Assembly: GCA_965116435.1 (NCBI GenBank)
Contig: OZ220686.1
Location: 992,001-1,056,000 of the forward strand
From: VXPQ01 sp965116435
Lineage (GTDB): Bacteria; Bacteroidota; Rhodothermia; Rhodothermales; VXPQ01
Length of the DNA: 64,000 nt
Reading direction: 5' to 3'
The position numbers were made by a program, and so were the translations under genes. Below the pieces are notes generated by a model. The model was not told the DNA's origin. It did no database searches and was given only the letters and a program-made list of their open reading frames with translations. Positions within the stretch are counted from its first letter, which is position 1; each line of letters begins with the position of its first letter. Positions 17,439 to 25,008 of this stretch are shown piece after piece.

Positions 17439-18896
17439 CTATCGCAACCGCCGCACTTCGCCGTCCTGATACCGGAACCAGAACATGGCGGCGTTCACGT
17501 TGCCCCCGTCGAAATGGATGCGGGCGCCCAGGCCTTCCCGCAACGGCGCCGCGCGAATCCGGTCTGCAAGCGGGCGCGGGGAATCTTCCGCCAGCAGCGG
17601 AAGCAGGAAACGAGCCACATCGTACCCGATGATCGCAAGACGGCCTTCCGGTTCGGCGCCCGCCAGTTCGCGGTATCTTTCCGTAAAGGCCTGTACGGCG
17701 GGGTCGCCTGCCTCGACGTGAAAATCGTCGGCATAGGTGACGGCGTAGCGGGAAGCCCGCGCCGGATCCGGAAAGGACCGCCAGGTCCCGTTGCCGAGGA
17801 TGCGAATCTCGTCGGCGAGACGCATACGGTCCAGACTGGTGATGGCGGCGACGATGCGGGCCACGCTCTCCCCGGATGCAATGGGCAGATACGCCGCGCG
17901 CGCGCCAAGGATTTCGCTCCGCGACAGCGTGGCGGACAAACGCCCCCAGTCCGTCTGCGAAGCCAGCAACGTATCGTACGCTACGGTGTGCCCGCCCTGC
18001 ATCGCCTCTTCCAGAAAGCCCTGCGCCATGCGTTCGCTGATGCGGTCGCGGTCCTGCTCGCCAATCACGCCGAATTCGTTCAACCGCAGGCTCCTCGCCG
18101 CAAAGCGGGCCATAAGCCGCCCGCGCATAACGATGGTGGGGTTCGCCTGAAACACGTAGCGCTTGCCGCTCGAGACGGCCTCGTCGGTGGCCAGCGGCGC
18201 CATCAGCGGGAGCCGGAATCGCTCGGCCACCTCGGCGGCGGCCGCCGCTTCTCCGCTATAGAGCGGCCCAAGGACGGCGTGCGCGCCAAGCGCCGCCAAT
18301 GCTTCCACCGCTTCGGCGGCCCGCGCTGAATCGGCCCCCGTGCTGCGGAAAATCATGCGGACGGGCTGGTCCGGATGCTGTGCATTGTGTTCGTCCACGG
18401 CCATGCGCACCCCGGTAAACAGCGCCTGGGTGAGCGGGGCATGATCGCCCTCCAGCGGCAACAGCACGCCAAGGTTGCGGGGCAGCGCCACGTTGCGCGC
18501 AAGGCCTTCTTCGGCTATGTCCCGAAGCGATCCGGCGTCGTCGAGATACCGACTCTCCGGAAAATCCGACGCCAGCAAGCGCGCCCGCGCTGCGGCCTCG
18601 GCGAAACGTCCGCCCCGATAGAGCGCCTTCGCCTCCATAAGCAGGGCCGCCGTGGTTTGGTCGTGCACGTCGTACGCGGATCGGACCTGCTCGAACAGCC
18701 GGGCCGCAAGGGCATACTCGCCCTGTTCGAACGCCTCCAGAGCCTCCTCGAACATCCGCCCCGCTTCCTCGGGAACCGGCGCGCCATCCTGGGCATGCGC
18801 AAGGGCAGGCGCCCAGGCGACGCACGCAAGCCACGCCACGCCCAGCAGCGCCGTACAGACAAGGCTCCGCATCGCAAATCGTCTCGTTATTCCCAT
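17439..18896 (-). CDS. LpoA/LivJ-like periplasmic binding protein with N-terminal TPR
   Basis: Exported 485-aa protein. A signal peptide (SLVCTALLGVAWLACVAWAPALAHAQD) is followed by tetratricopeptide-type helices (about residues 45-130) and a type I periplasmic-binding fold starting at NLGVLLPLEGDHAPLTQALFTGVRMAVDEHN. TPR plus this fold matches LpoA-type penicillin-binding-protein activators and Bacteroidota relatives of amino-acid-binding proteins. No permease genes are adjacent, which supports a non-transport role, but this is inference. The frame's first ATG (18896) overlaps the end of guaA by 10 bp; a second ATG at 18872 gives a neater signal peptide. Likely co-transcribed with guaA. Confidence 0.82.
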   Translation of the reverse strand: MGITRRFAMRSLVCTALLGVAWLACVAWAPALAHAQDGAPVPEEAGRMFEEALEAFEQGEYALAARLFEQVRSAYDVHDQTTAALLMEAKALYRGGRFAEAAARARLLASDFPESRYLDDAGSLRDIAEEGLARNVALPRNLGVLLPLEGDHAPLTQALFTGVRMAVDEHNAQHPDQPVRMIFRSTGADSARAAEAVEALAALGAHAVLGPLYSGEAAAAAEVAERFRLPLMAPLATDEAVSSGKRYVFQANPTIVMRGRLMARFAARSLRLNEFGVIGEQDRDRISERMAQGFLEEAMQGGHTVAYDTLLASQTDWGRLSATLSRSEILGARAAYLPIASGESVARIVAAITSLDRMRLADEIRILGNGTWRSFPDPARASRYAVTYADDFHVEAGDPAVQAFTERYRELAGAEPEGRLAIIGYDVARFLLPLLAEDSPRPLADRIRAAPLREGLGARIHFDGGNVNAAMFWFRYQDGEVRRLR

Positions 18897-20455
18897 TCGA
18901 TCGTGGCCGGAGGTTTGGAGCTGATGTCGTATACGGCCCGGTTCACGCCCCGGATTTCATTCACGATCCGATTGGATACATGGGCCAGAAAATCGCCCGG
19001 AAGGCGCGCCCAGTCTGCCGTCATGCCGTCCACGCTGGTAACGGCCCGGAGCGCGCACACATTTTCGTAGGTGCGCTCGTCGCCCATCACGCCCACCGTC
19101 TGCACGGGCAATAGCACCGCAAACGCCTGCCACACCGTATCGTACAACCCATTCAGCCGAAGTTCCTCGATGAAAATGGCGTCCGCGTCGCGAAGCATGG
19201 CGATGGATGCGCGCGTCACCGGCCCCAGAATGCGCACGGCCAGCCCGGGACCCGGGAACGGATGCCGCCCCACGACCAGTTCCGGAAGGCCCAGCAGACG
19301 GCCGATCTCCCGCACTTCGTCCTTGAATAGTTCGCGAAACGGCTCAAGCACCTCAAAGTCCAGTTCTTCGGGCAACCCCCCTACGTTGTGATGGGTTTTG
19401 ATCGTGGCCGAAGGCCCCTTGAACGAAACGCTTTCGATCACGTCTGGATACAGGGTGCCCTGGGCCAGAAAGGCGGGGCGCTCGCCGGCCTCTTCCGCAA
19501 TGTCGCGGGCGGCGCGGTCGAAGACTTCCACGAACGCATTGCCTATGATCTTACGCTTCTTTTCCGGGTCGGCCACATCCGCCAGGCGATCCAGAAACAG
19601 GTCCGTAGCGTCCACGGCCTTCAGGCGCACCTGAAAATGATCCCGGAACATCGCTTGCACCTCTTCCCATTCTCCCTTCCGAAGCACCCCGTTGTTTACG
19701 TAAATGCAGGTGAGCCGGTCGCCGATCGCTTCGTGCAGCAACACGGCGGCCACCGACGAATCCACGCCGCCGGACAGGCCGAGAATCACGTGGGCGTCGC
19801 CCACCGTCTCCCTGATTTCCTGTTTTTTCTCGTCCACGAAGGAGGCGGGCGTCCAGTCCCCCCGGCACCCGCACAGGTCCATCGCAAAATTTTCGATGAG
19901 CAGGCGCCCGGCGTCGGTATGCACCACTTCGGGATGAAACTGCACGCCGTAGTGCGGAAGCCAATCCGATGCGACCGCCGCAATGGGCGCATTGTCCGTA
20001 TGCGCAAGCACCCGGTACCCCGCAGGGAGGCGGGTCAAATGATCTCCGTGGCTCATCCAGACGACGGAGCCGTCGGATACGCCCTCGAACAGCCCCATCG
20101 CGACGTCGATATGCAGCCGGGCGCGCCCGAATTCGCGGCGGTCGGCGGGCGCCACGTCGCCGCCCTCGAGGCGGGCCATGGCCTGAAGGCCGTAGCAAAT
20201 GCCCAGCACGGGCACGGGCGAGCCGTCGGTGCGCGTCATGGCCAGCAAGGCGGGGTCCAGTTGCGGGGCGCCCGGATCGAAAACCGAGCAGGGCCCCCCG
20301 GACAGGATGACGCCCTTCGGCTGCATCGCCCGGATTTCTTCCGACGATCGGGTGCATGGATGAATTTCGGAATACACGCCCGCCTCGCGGACGCGCCGCG
20401 CAATGAGCTGCGTGTACTGGCTCCCGAAATCCAGAATGACGATGCGTTCGTGCAT
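18887..20455 (-). CDS. guaA: GMP synthase (glutamine-hydrolysing)
   Basis: Converts XMP, glutamine and ATP to GMP. The 522-aa enzyme has the class I glutamine amidotransferase domain with nucleophile Cys87 (GICYGLQ) and His174/Glu176 (FHPE). The ATP-pyrophosphatase domain carries the P-loop LSGGVDSS (from residue 227), and the dimerisation domain ends with the usual TIEWE. It lies 11 bp after gcvH and overlaps the next gene by 10 bp, so it sits in a leftward transcription unit. Length and motifs are standard. Confidence 0.98.
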   Translation of the reverse strand: MHERIVILDFGSQYTQLIARRVREAGVYSEIHPCTRSSEEIRAMQPKGVILSGGPCSVFDPGAPQLDPALLAMTRTDGSPVPVLGICYGLQAMARLEGGDVAPADRREFGRARLHIDVAMGLFEGVSDGSVVWMSHGDHLTRLPAGYRVLAHTDNAPIAAVASDWLPHYGVQFHPEVVHTDAGRLLIENFAMDLCGCRGDWTPASFVDEKKQEIRETVGDAHVILGLSGGVDSSVAAVLLHEAIGDRLTCIYVNNGVLRKGEWEEVQAMFRDHFQVRLKAVDATDLFLDRLADVADPEKKRKIIGNAFVEVFDRAARDIAEEAGERPAFLAQGTLYPDVIESVSFKGPSATIKTHHNVGGLPEELDFEVLEPFRELFKDEVREIGRLLGLPELVVGRHPFPGPGLAVRILGPVTRASIAMLRDADAIFIEELRLNGLYDTVWQAFAVLLPVQTVGVMGDERTYENVCALRAVTSVDGMTADWARLPGDFLAHVSNRIVNEIRGVNRAVYDISSKPPATIEWE

Positions 20456-20466
20456 CTCGCGCGGCC

Positions 20467-20850
20467 TTACCCGGTCATGCTTTTGTAATCGTCCGCGGAA
20501 AGCAGGTCGCCCGTCTCGGCCCCGTCGGCGAGCGCCATGCGGATCATCCAGCCCTTGCCGTACGGATCGGTGTTCACATAGTCGGGGTGCGCCTCCAGCT
20601 CCTCGTTGACTTCAAGGATGCAACCCGACAAAGGCATATAGAGATCGGACACCGTCTTGACCGCCTCGACGGCCCCGAACGGTTCGTCCCGGGCGATGTC
20701 CGAGCCGGACGGCTGCAATTCGACGAACACGACGTCTCCGAGTTCTTCCTGGGCAAAATCCGTCACGCCGACGGTCGCCGACGCGCCGTCGTCCTCGATG
20801 CGTATCCACTCGTGGTCTTTCGTGTATAAAAGATCGGCAGGGTATTTCAT
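20467..20850 (-). CDS. gcvH: Glycine cleavage system H protein
   Basis: Lipoylated carrier that shuttles the aminomethyl group in glycine cleavage. The 127-aa protein shows the lipoyl-lysine segment AVEAVKTVSDLYMP with Lys65, and the family start KYPADLLYTKDHEWI. No other gcv gene is nearby. Its neighbours are accC (30 bp upstream) and guaA (11 bp downstream). The position next to the biotin carboxylase genes is notable because both are lipoyl/biotinyl carrier systems. The assignment is secure. Confidence 0.97.
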   Translation of the reverse strand: MKYPADLLYTKDHEWIRIEDDGASATVGVTDFAQEELGDVVFVELQPSGSDIARDEPFGAVEAVKTVSDLYMPLSGCILEVNEELEAHPDYVNTDPYGKGWMIRMALADGAETGDLLSADDYKSMTG

Positions 20851-20880
20851 GAAAGTATCGGGTCTACAGGACGGGAAACG

Positions 20881-22236
20881 TCATGTTGCTGTGTGCGTGG
20901 GGGTCAAATCGAACGTGTCGAGAAACGCCGTCGTGAATTCGCCCGCCTGGAACGCAGGGTCTTCTATCAACCGGCGGTGGAACGGGATGGTCGTATGTAC
21001 GCCCTCAATCACGAATTCGCTGAGCGCGCGCCGCATTTTCCGAATCGCAAGCGGGCGGGTGCGGGCGTACACGATGAGCTTGGCGATCATGGAATCGTAA
21101 TACGGCGGAATGGCGTATCCGGCGTACGCATGCGTATCCACGCGAACGCCTTGCCCGCCCGGCGTATGAAACGCTGTCACGACGCCCGGCGAGGGCCGAA
21201 AATCGTTGAACGGATCCTCGGCGTTGATCCGGCACTCTATGGCGTGCCCCGTCATGGCGACGTCTTCTTCCGGCAACGCCTCGCCCATGGCGATGCGCAG
21301 CTGAAGTTCGATGAGGTCTGCGCCGGTCACTTCTTCCGTGGCGGGATGCTCCACCTGAATGCGCGTATTCATCTCCATAAAATAAAAATCCCCCCCGGCG
21401 TCCACAAGAAACTCCATGGTGCCTGCGCCAGCGTACTGCACGGCCTCCGCCCCGCGCACCGCCGCCTCGCCCATGCGGGCCCGCAGCGCCGCGTCCACCA
21501 CAGGCGACGGCGATTCCTCCAGCAGTTTCTGGTGCCTGCGCTGGATGGAGCATTCGCGTTCGCCAAAATGCACCACCCGCCCCTTGCCGTCGCCGAACAC
21601 CTGAATTTCGACGTGGCGCGGGCTGTCTACATATTTTTCTATGTACAAATCGCCGTTTCCGAAGGCCGCTTCGGCCTCGGCGGCCGCCGCCGAAAACTGG
21701 CGTGCAAAGTCGCTGGCCTCCCGAACGATCCGCATGCCGCGTCCGCCGCCGCCCGCAGACGCCTTGACCATCACCGGGTACCCGATGTCGTCGGCGATCT
21801 TCTTGCCTGTCTTTGCGTTGGGCACGGCTCCGTCGGAACCCGGCACCACCGGCACGCCCGCATTCCGCATGGTTTCCTTGGCCACGCTCTTGTCCCCCAT
21901 CATGGCAATGGTTTTCGCCCGGGGACCGATGAAAATCACCTCGTGATCCTCGCAAATGGCGCTGAAATCGGCGTTTTCGGAAAGAAATCCATACCCCGGG
22001 TGGACGGCGTCTGCGCCGGTCACCTCCAGCGCCGCCATGATCCGGTCGGGACGCAGGTAGCTTTCCCGGGAAAGCGGCGGCCCGATGCACACCGCTTCGT
22101 CCGCGAACCGGACATGCAACGAATCCCGATCCGCCGTGGAATACACGGCGACGGTTCGAAGCCCCATTTCATGGCAGGTTCGAATGATGCGGAGCGCGAT
22201 TTCTCCGCGGTTGGCGATGAGCACCTTCCTGATCAC
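20881..22236 (-). CDS. accC: Biotin carboxylase subunit of acetyl-CoA carboxylase
   Basis: ATP-dependent carboxylation of biotin on AccB, the first step of fatty acid synthesis. The 451-aa ATP-grasp protein has KVLIANRGEIALRIIRTCHE at the N-terminus, the glycine-rich loop KASAGGGGRGMR, FGERECSIQRRHQK, and EMNTRIQVEHPATEEVTG around the catalytic residues. It follows accB after 41 bp on the same strand. Length and motifs are normal for the two-subunit bacterial enzyme. Confidence 0.98.
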   Translation of the reverse strand: MIRKVLIANRGEIALRIIRTCHEMGLRTVAVYSTADRDSLHVRFADEAVCIGPPLSRESYLRPDRIMAALEVTGADAVHPGYGFLSENADFSAICEDHEVIFIGPRAKTIAMMGDKSVAKETMRNAGVPVVPGSDGAVPNAKTGKKIADDIGYPVMVKASAGGGGRGMRIVREASDFARQFSAAAAEAEAAFGNGDLYIEKYVDSPRHVEIQVFGDGKGRVVHFGERECSIQRRHQKLLEESPSPVVDAALRARMGEAAVRGAEAVQYAGAGTMEFLVDAGGDFYFMEMNTRIQVEHPATEEVTGADLIELQLRIAMGEALPEEDVAMTGHAIECRINAEDPFNDFRPSPGVVTAFHTPGGQGVRVDTHAYAGYAIPPYYDSMIAKLIVYARTRPLAIRKMRRALSEFVIEGVHTTIPFHRRLIEDPAFQAGEFTTAFLDTFDLTPTHTAT

Positions 22237-22277
22237 GGGACGAGCGGTATGGGCTGCCGACGGCGGCCCGGTTTAGA

Positions 22278-22775
22278 TTATTCTATCGAAAAGAGCGGCT
22301 GGTCGTACTCGACGGGCAGCGCATCGGGCGCCAGAACCTCGACCACCTTGCCGTCCACTTCGCTCACGACTTCGTTCATGAGCTTCATCGCCTCGATAAT
22401 GCACAGGGTATCCCCTTTGGAAACGACGTCGCCCACTTCCACGAACGGCGCTTCTTCAGGGCCCGGGGCCCGGTAAAAGGTGCCTACGAGCGGCGCCTTG
22501 ACGGTCGTCCCTCGGCGGGCGGGTTCCGGCTTGCCTTCGTCCGCCGCAGCGGAGGCGGCGGGCGGAGCCTGCGACGCATCGGCAGAGGTCTGGGCCGGCG
22601 GATACGGAACCGGCGGCGGCATGGGGTACGGCGGCCAGGCCGCAACCATCGGCTCCTGTGCGGGCGGCGGCTGCATGCGAACAACCACCTTCAGATCGTC
22701 TTCCGTGATTTCGACCTCGGCCACGCCGCTGTCCTTGACGATCTTGAGCAATTTTTCAAGCAGGGGAAGATCCAT
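22278..22775 (-). CDS. accB: Biotin carboxyl carrier protein of acetyl-CoA carboxylase
   Basis: Carries the biotin group for acetyl-CoA carboxylase. The 165-aa protein has a small N-terminal domain, an Ala/Pro-rich linker (about 35-90, with PYPMPPPVPYPP) and a biotinyl domain. The biotinylation motif IEAMKLMNEV contains Lys131. It lies between efp (47 bp upstream) and accC (41 bp downstream). The efp-accB-accC order is common in many bacteria. Confidence 0.97.
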   Translation of the reverse strand: MDLPLLEKLLKIVKDSGVAEVEITEDDLKVVVRMQPPPAQEPMVAAWPPYPMPPPVPYPPAQTSADASQAPPAASAAADEGKPEPARRGTTVKAPLVGTFYRAPGPEEAPFVEVGDVVSKGDTLCIIEAMKLMNEVVSEVDGKVVEVLAPDALPVEYDQPLFSIE

Positions 22776-22822
22776 ATGCTAATGCGGGTGCAAGAACTGG
22801 GGATACAGTTGGACAAAAAGGA

Positions 22823-23401
22823 TCAGGACTTGTTCGACGTCGCGGCGCGCGTTACATATTCGCCGGTCTGCGTATTGACGGTCACCACATCTCCCTCGTC
22901 GATAAAAAGCGGGACCTGCACCACGGCGCCGCTCTCCATGGTGGCCGGCTTGGCGCCGCCGGTGGCCGTATCGCCGCGCAGCCCCGGATCTGTCTTGACC
23001 ACGACAAGATCGACCTTGCCGGGCAACTCGACATTGAGCGGCTCCTCGGCTTCGGCGTGAAAAAGGATATCGACCGTGGTCCCCTCTATAATGAATTCCC
23101 GCCCCGCTATACGCTCCGCAGGAAGCGAGAACTGCTCGTACGTCTGCGTATTCATCATGTGCAGGCCCAGGTCGTCCTCGTACAAAAACTGGTGCGGACG
23201 CCGCTCGATGCGCGCCGTTTTGACTTTTTCGCCCGCCCGAAACGTATGGTCCACGACCTTGCCAGAGCGAACATGCTTCAGCTTCGAGCGCACGAACGCG
23301 CCGCCCTTGCCGGGCTTTACGTGCAAAAACTCGACGATGGTCCACAAATCGTCGTTGCGGACGAGGGTGAGGCCGTTGCGAAAATCGCTGGTGTCAGGCA
23401 T
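22823..23401 (-). CDS. efp: Elongation factor P
   Basis: Relieves ribosome stalling at polyproline stretches. The three-domain protein (192 aa from the ATG at 23401) has the conserved loop HVKPGKGGAFVR with Lys32, the residue modified in many bacteria. VVDHTFRAGEKV and the later GLRGDTATGG signature follow. An ATG 11 codons upstream (23434) is in frame, but the 23401 start matches the family. No modification enzyme (EpmA/YmfI/EarP) is in the window. It is the first gene of the efp-accB-accC run. Confidence 0.96.
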   Translation of the reverse strand: MPDTSDFRNGLTLVRNDDLWTIVEFLHVKPGKGGAFVRSKLKHVRSGKVVDHTFRAGEKVKTARIERRPHQFLYEDDLGLHMMNTQTYEQFSLPAERIAGREFIIEGTTVDILFHAEAEEPLNVELPGKVDLVVVKTDPGLRGDTATGGAKPATMESGAVVQVPLFIDEGDVVTVNTQTGEYVTRAATSNKS

Positions 23402-23503
23402 GAAGAACAGGTTGAAAACGGAAACGCAGGGCACGCCGGCATACTTGCCGGAAGGAGTTAATATACTACATACTACCCCAAAGGGTTGTCAGTCAATCCG
23501 GGG

Positions 23504-23947
23504 TTATTCCGGGGCGAGCCGGGGTTGTTCCGGGCCGTATTTTTCGACCAGGCGGGATACGGAAGCGTTCAGCAATTTCCGCAACGCGTTCAGGTCTATA
23601 TCGTCGAGCTTGTTCACGTACAGGCAGGATTTGCCCGTCTTGTAGCGGCCCAGCACGCTGAGGATGTCGTCCTGTCCGTCAAATCCGGTCATAACGTAGA
23701 GAGAAAAGGCCCGTTTGCGCGGCGAAAATCCGGTCAGCATCCAGTCTATTTCCCGCCCGCTGGCGTATTTGAACCGGTATTGGCCGAACCCCACAATGCT
23801 CTCGCCCCACATAGCGGGTTCACAGCCGGTAACGTCCCGCATCAGGGCAATCAGCGCATGGCTCTCGCGCTGCTTCCGCTCGTCGTCAAGGGACGCGATG
23901 AAATCCGCAACGCTCCGGGCGTTCTTTCTGGTTTTCAGTTCAGCCAT
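23504..23947 (-). CDS. DUF1801 domain protein
   Basis: Conserved 147-aa cytoplasmic protein. It matches the DUF1801 (YdhG-like) pattern: VADFIASLDDERKQRESHAL at the start, MWGESIVGFGQYRFKYASGRE in the middle, and the Lys-rich CLYVNKLDDIDLNAL segment near the end. No biochemical function is firmly known for the family. It is 21 bp downstream of bshB1 and could be co-transcribed. The DNA coding its C-terminus contains short GC-rich direct repeats (GGGGTTATTCC type) near 23500. Confidence 0.85.
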   Translation of the reverse strand: MAELKTRKNARSVADFIASLDDERKQRESHALIALMRDVTGCEPAMWGESIVGFGQYRFKYASGREIDWMLTGFSPRKRAFSLYVMTGFDGQDDILSVLGRYKTGKSCLYVNKLDDIDLNALRKLLNASVSRLVEKYGPEQPRLAPE

Positions 23948-23968
23948 CGTTGGACAGGCGAGCCAGGT

Positions 23969-24751
23969 TTATCGAAATCGTTTCTTGTGGTCGAGGGTTT
24001 GCATCAGGTCCCGAACGCCGACCGGCCCCTGGCGGTACAGGAAAGGTTCGCCGTACCGCACCCCGATCCGGTGGCCGTATGTTCTGGCGCGGGCCTTGAT
24101 CCATTCCAGAAATCCCTTGTCCGACACGAACGTTTCGGGTTCGCCGGGTTTCGCTTCGTAGCCGGGATGATGAAACTGCGACCGGAACGCGGCAAGCGCT
24201 TCAAGCCGCTGCGGCCACGCATCCGTCACGTCCACCACGAACGAAGGGGCGAACTCGACCAGATGCATGTAGTGCAGCACATGCTGCGGGCGCCAGGGGG
24301 GTTGCGGGGCACCCGATTCGTCCTCGGTCCGTATGCCTTGCAATCCTGCGTAAAAACAGGCGTCGGCGCACAGGCGCGCGCCAGCCCCGTGATCGGGATG
24401 GCGGCATTCTGGCCCGCCGATCAGCGCGATATGCGGGCGCCAGGTCCGCAACGCGCGAATGACAGGGAGACGGTTCCCGGGCGTGTTGGCGATGTTGCCG
24501 TCGGGAAGCCCCATGTTTTCGCGGACGGTCAGTCGCATGATTTCTGCGGCGCGGGCCGCTTCTTCGGCGCGCAATTCCGGCGTGCCCCGGGTGCCGAGTT
24601 CGCCCCGGGTGAGGTCCGCCACGCCGACGCGGTAGCCCTGTTGCGCGAGCAAACAGATCGTCCCGCCTGCGCATAATTCCACATCGTCGGGATGCGCGCC
24701 AAAGGCAAGCACATCCAGCGGAAGCGGTATGGAAGCCGAAGGAGAAGTCAT
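23969..24751 (-). CDS. bshB1: Bacillithiol biosynthesis deacetylase BshB1 (PIG-L family)
   Basis: Removes acetyl from GlcNAc-malate, the second step of bacillithiol synthesis. The 260-aa zinc hydrolase has the PIG-L metal motif AHPDD at residues 19-23 and the later CRHPDHGAGARL segment. TRGELGTRGTPELRAEEAARAAEI is typical of the BshB1 branch. bshC lies at 34.3 kb in this window, supporting the pathway assignment; bshA is not seen. The start codon abuts a 253-bp inverted-repeat element (24755-25007) that separates the gene from leuS. Confidence 0.92.
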   Translation of the reverse strand: MTSPSASIPLPLDVLAFGAHPDDVELCAGGTICLLAQQGYRVGVADLTRGELGTRGTPELRAEEAARAAEIMRLTVRENMGLPDGNIANTPGNRLPVIRALRTWRPHIALIGGPECRHPDHGAGARLCADACFYAGLQGIRTEDESGAPQPPWRPQHVLHYMHLVEFAPSFVVDVTDAWPQRLEALAAFRSQFHHPGYEAKPGEPETFVSDKGFLEWIKARARTYGHRIGVRYGEPFLYRQGPVGVRDLMQTLDHKKRFR

Positions 24752-24754
24752 TTA

Positions 24755-25007
24755 GGATGCTCTGATTAAGTCCGCGAAGATCAGAGGCAGCGAGGGGTGC
24801 GCTGGCAAGGAATGACGAAGCAGCGTGGTAGGCCCCACGTAATGAGGAATGACGCCGCCAGCGCGCTCCTCGATGCCTCCCGAAGGGCGCTTCACGACAC
24901 CGACGACGCAAAACGCCTCGGTTTCCGATGATTTTAACGATGGAATCATTACAAACGCTATTCTCGTACGTGAAGCGCTGATCGAAGTGGATTTGATCAG
25001 TGCATCC
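24755..25007. mobile_element. MITE-like 253-bp element between bshB1 and leuS
   Basis: The gap between the bshB1 start and the leuS stop is filled by a segment with imperfect terminal inverted repeats. The left end is GGATGCTCTGATTAAGTCC; the right end read on the other strand is GGATGCACTGATCAAATCC, 16 of 19 identical. Each end also contains a small CTGAT..ATCAG hairpin. Related ends occur at 15529 and 53063. It has no credible ORF. No target-site duplication is evident. Confidence 0.6.
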
Positions 25008-25008
25008 T

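Noticed and set aside
20851..20880. Glycine riboswitch before gcvH
   Set aside because: Only 30 bp separate accC from gcvH, too short for the element.
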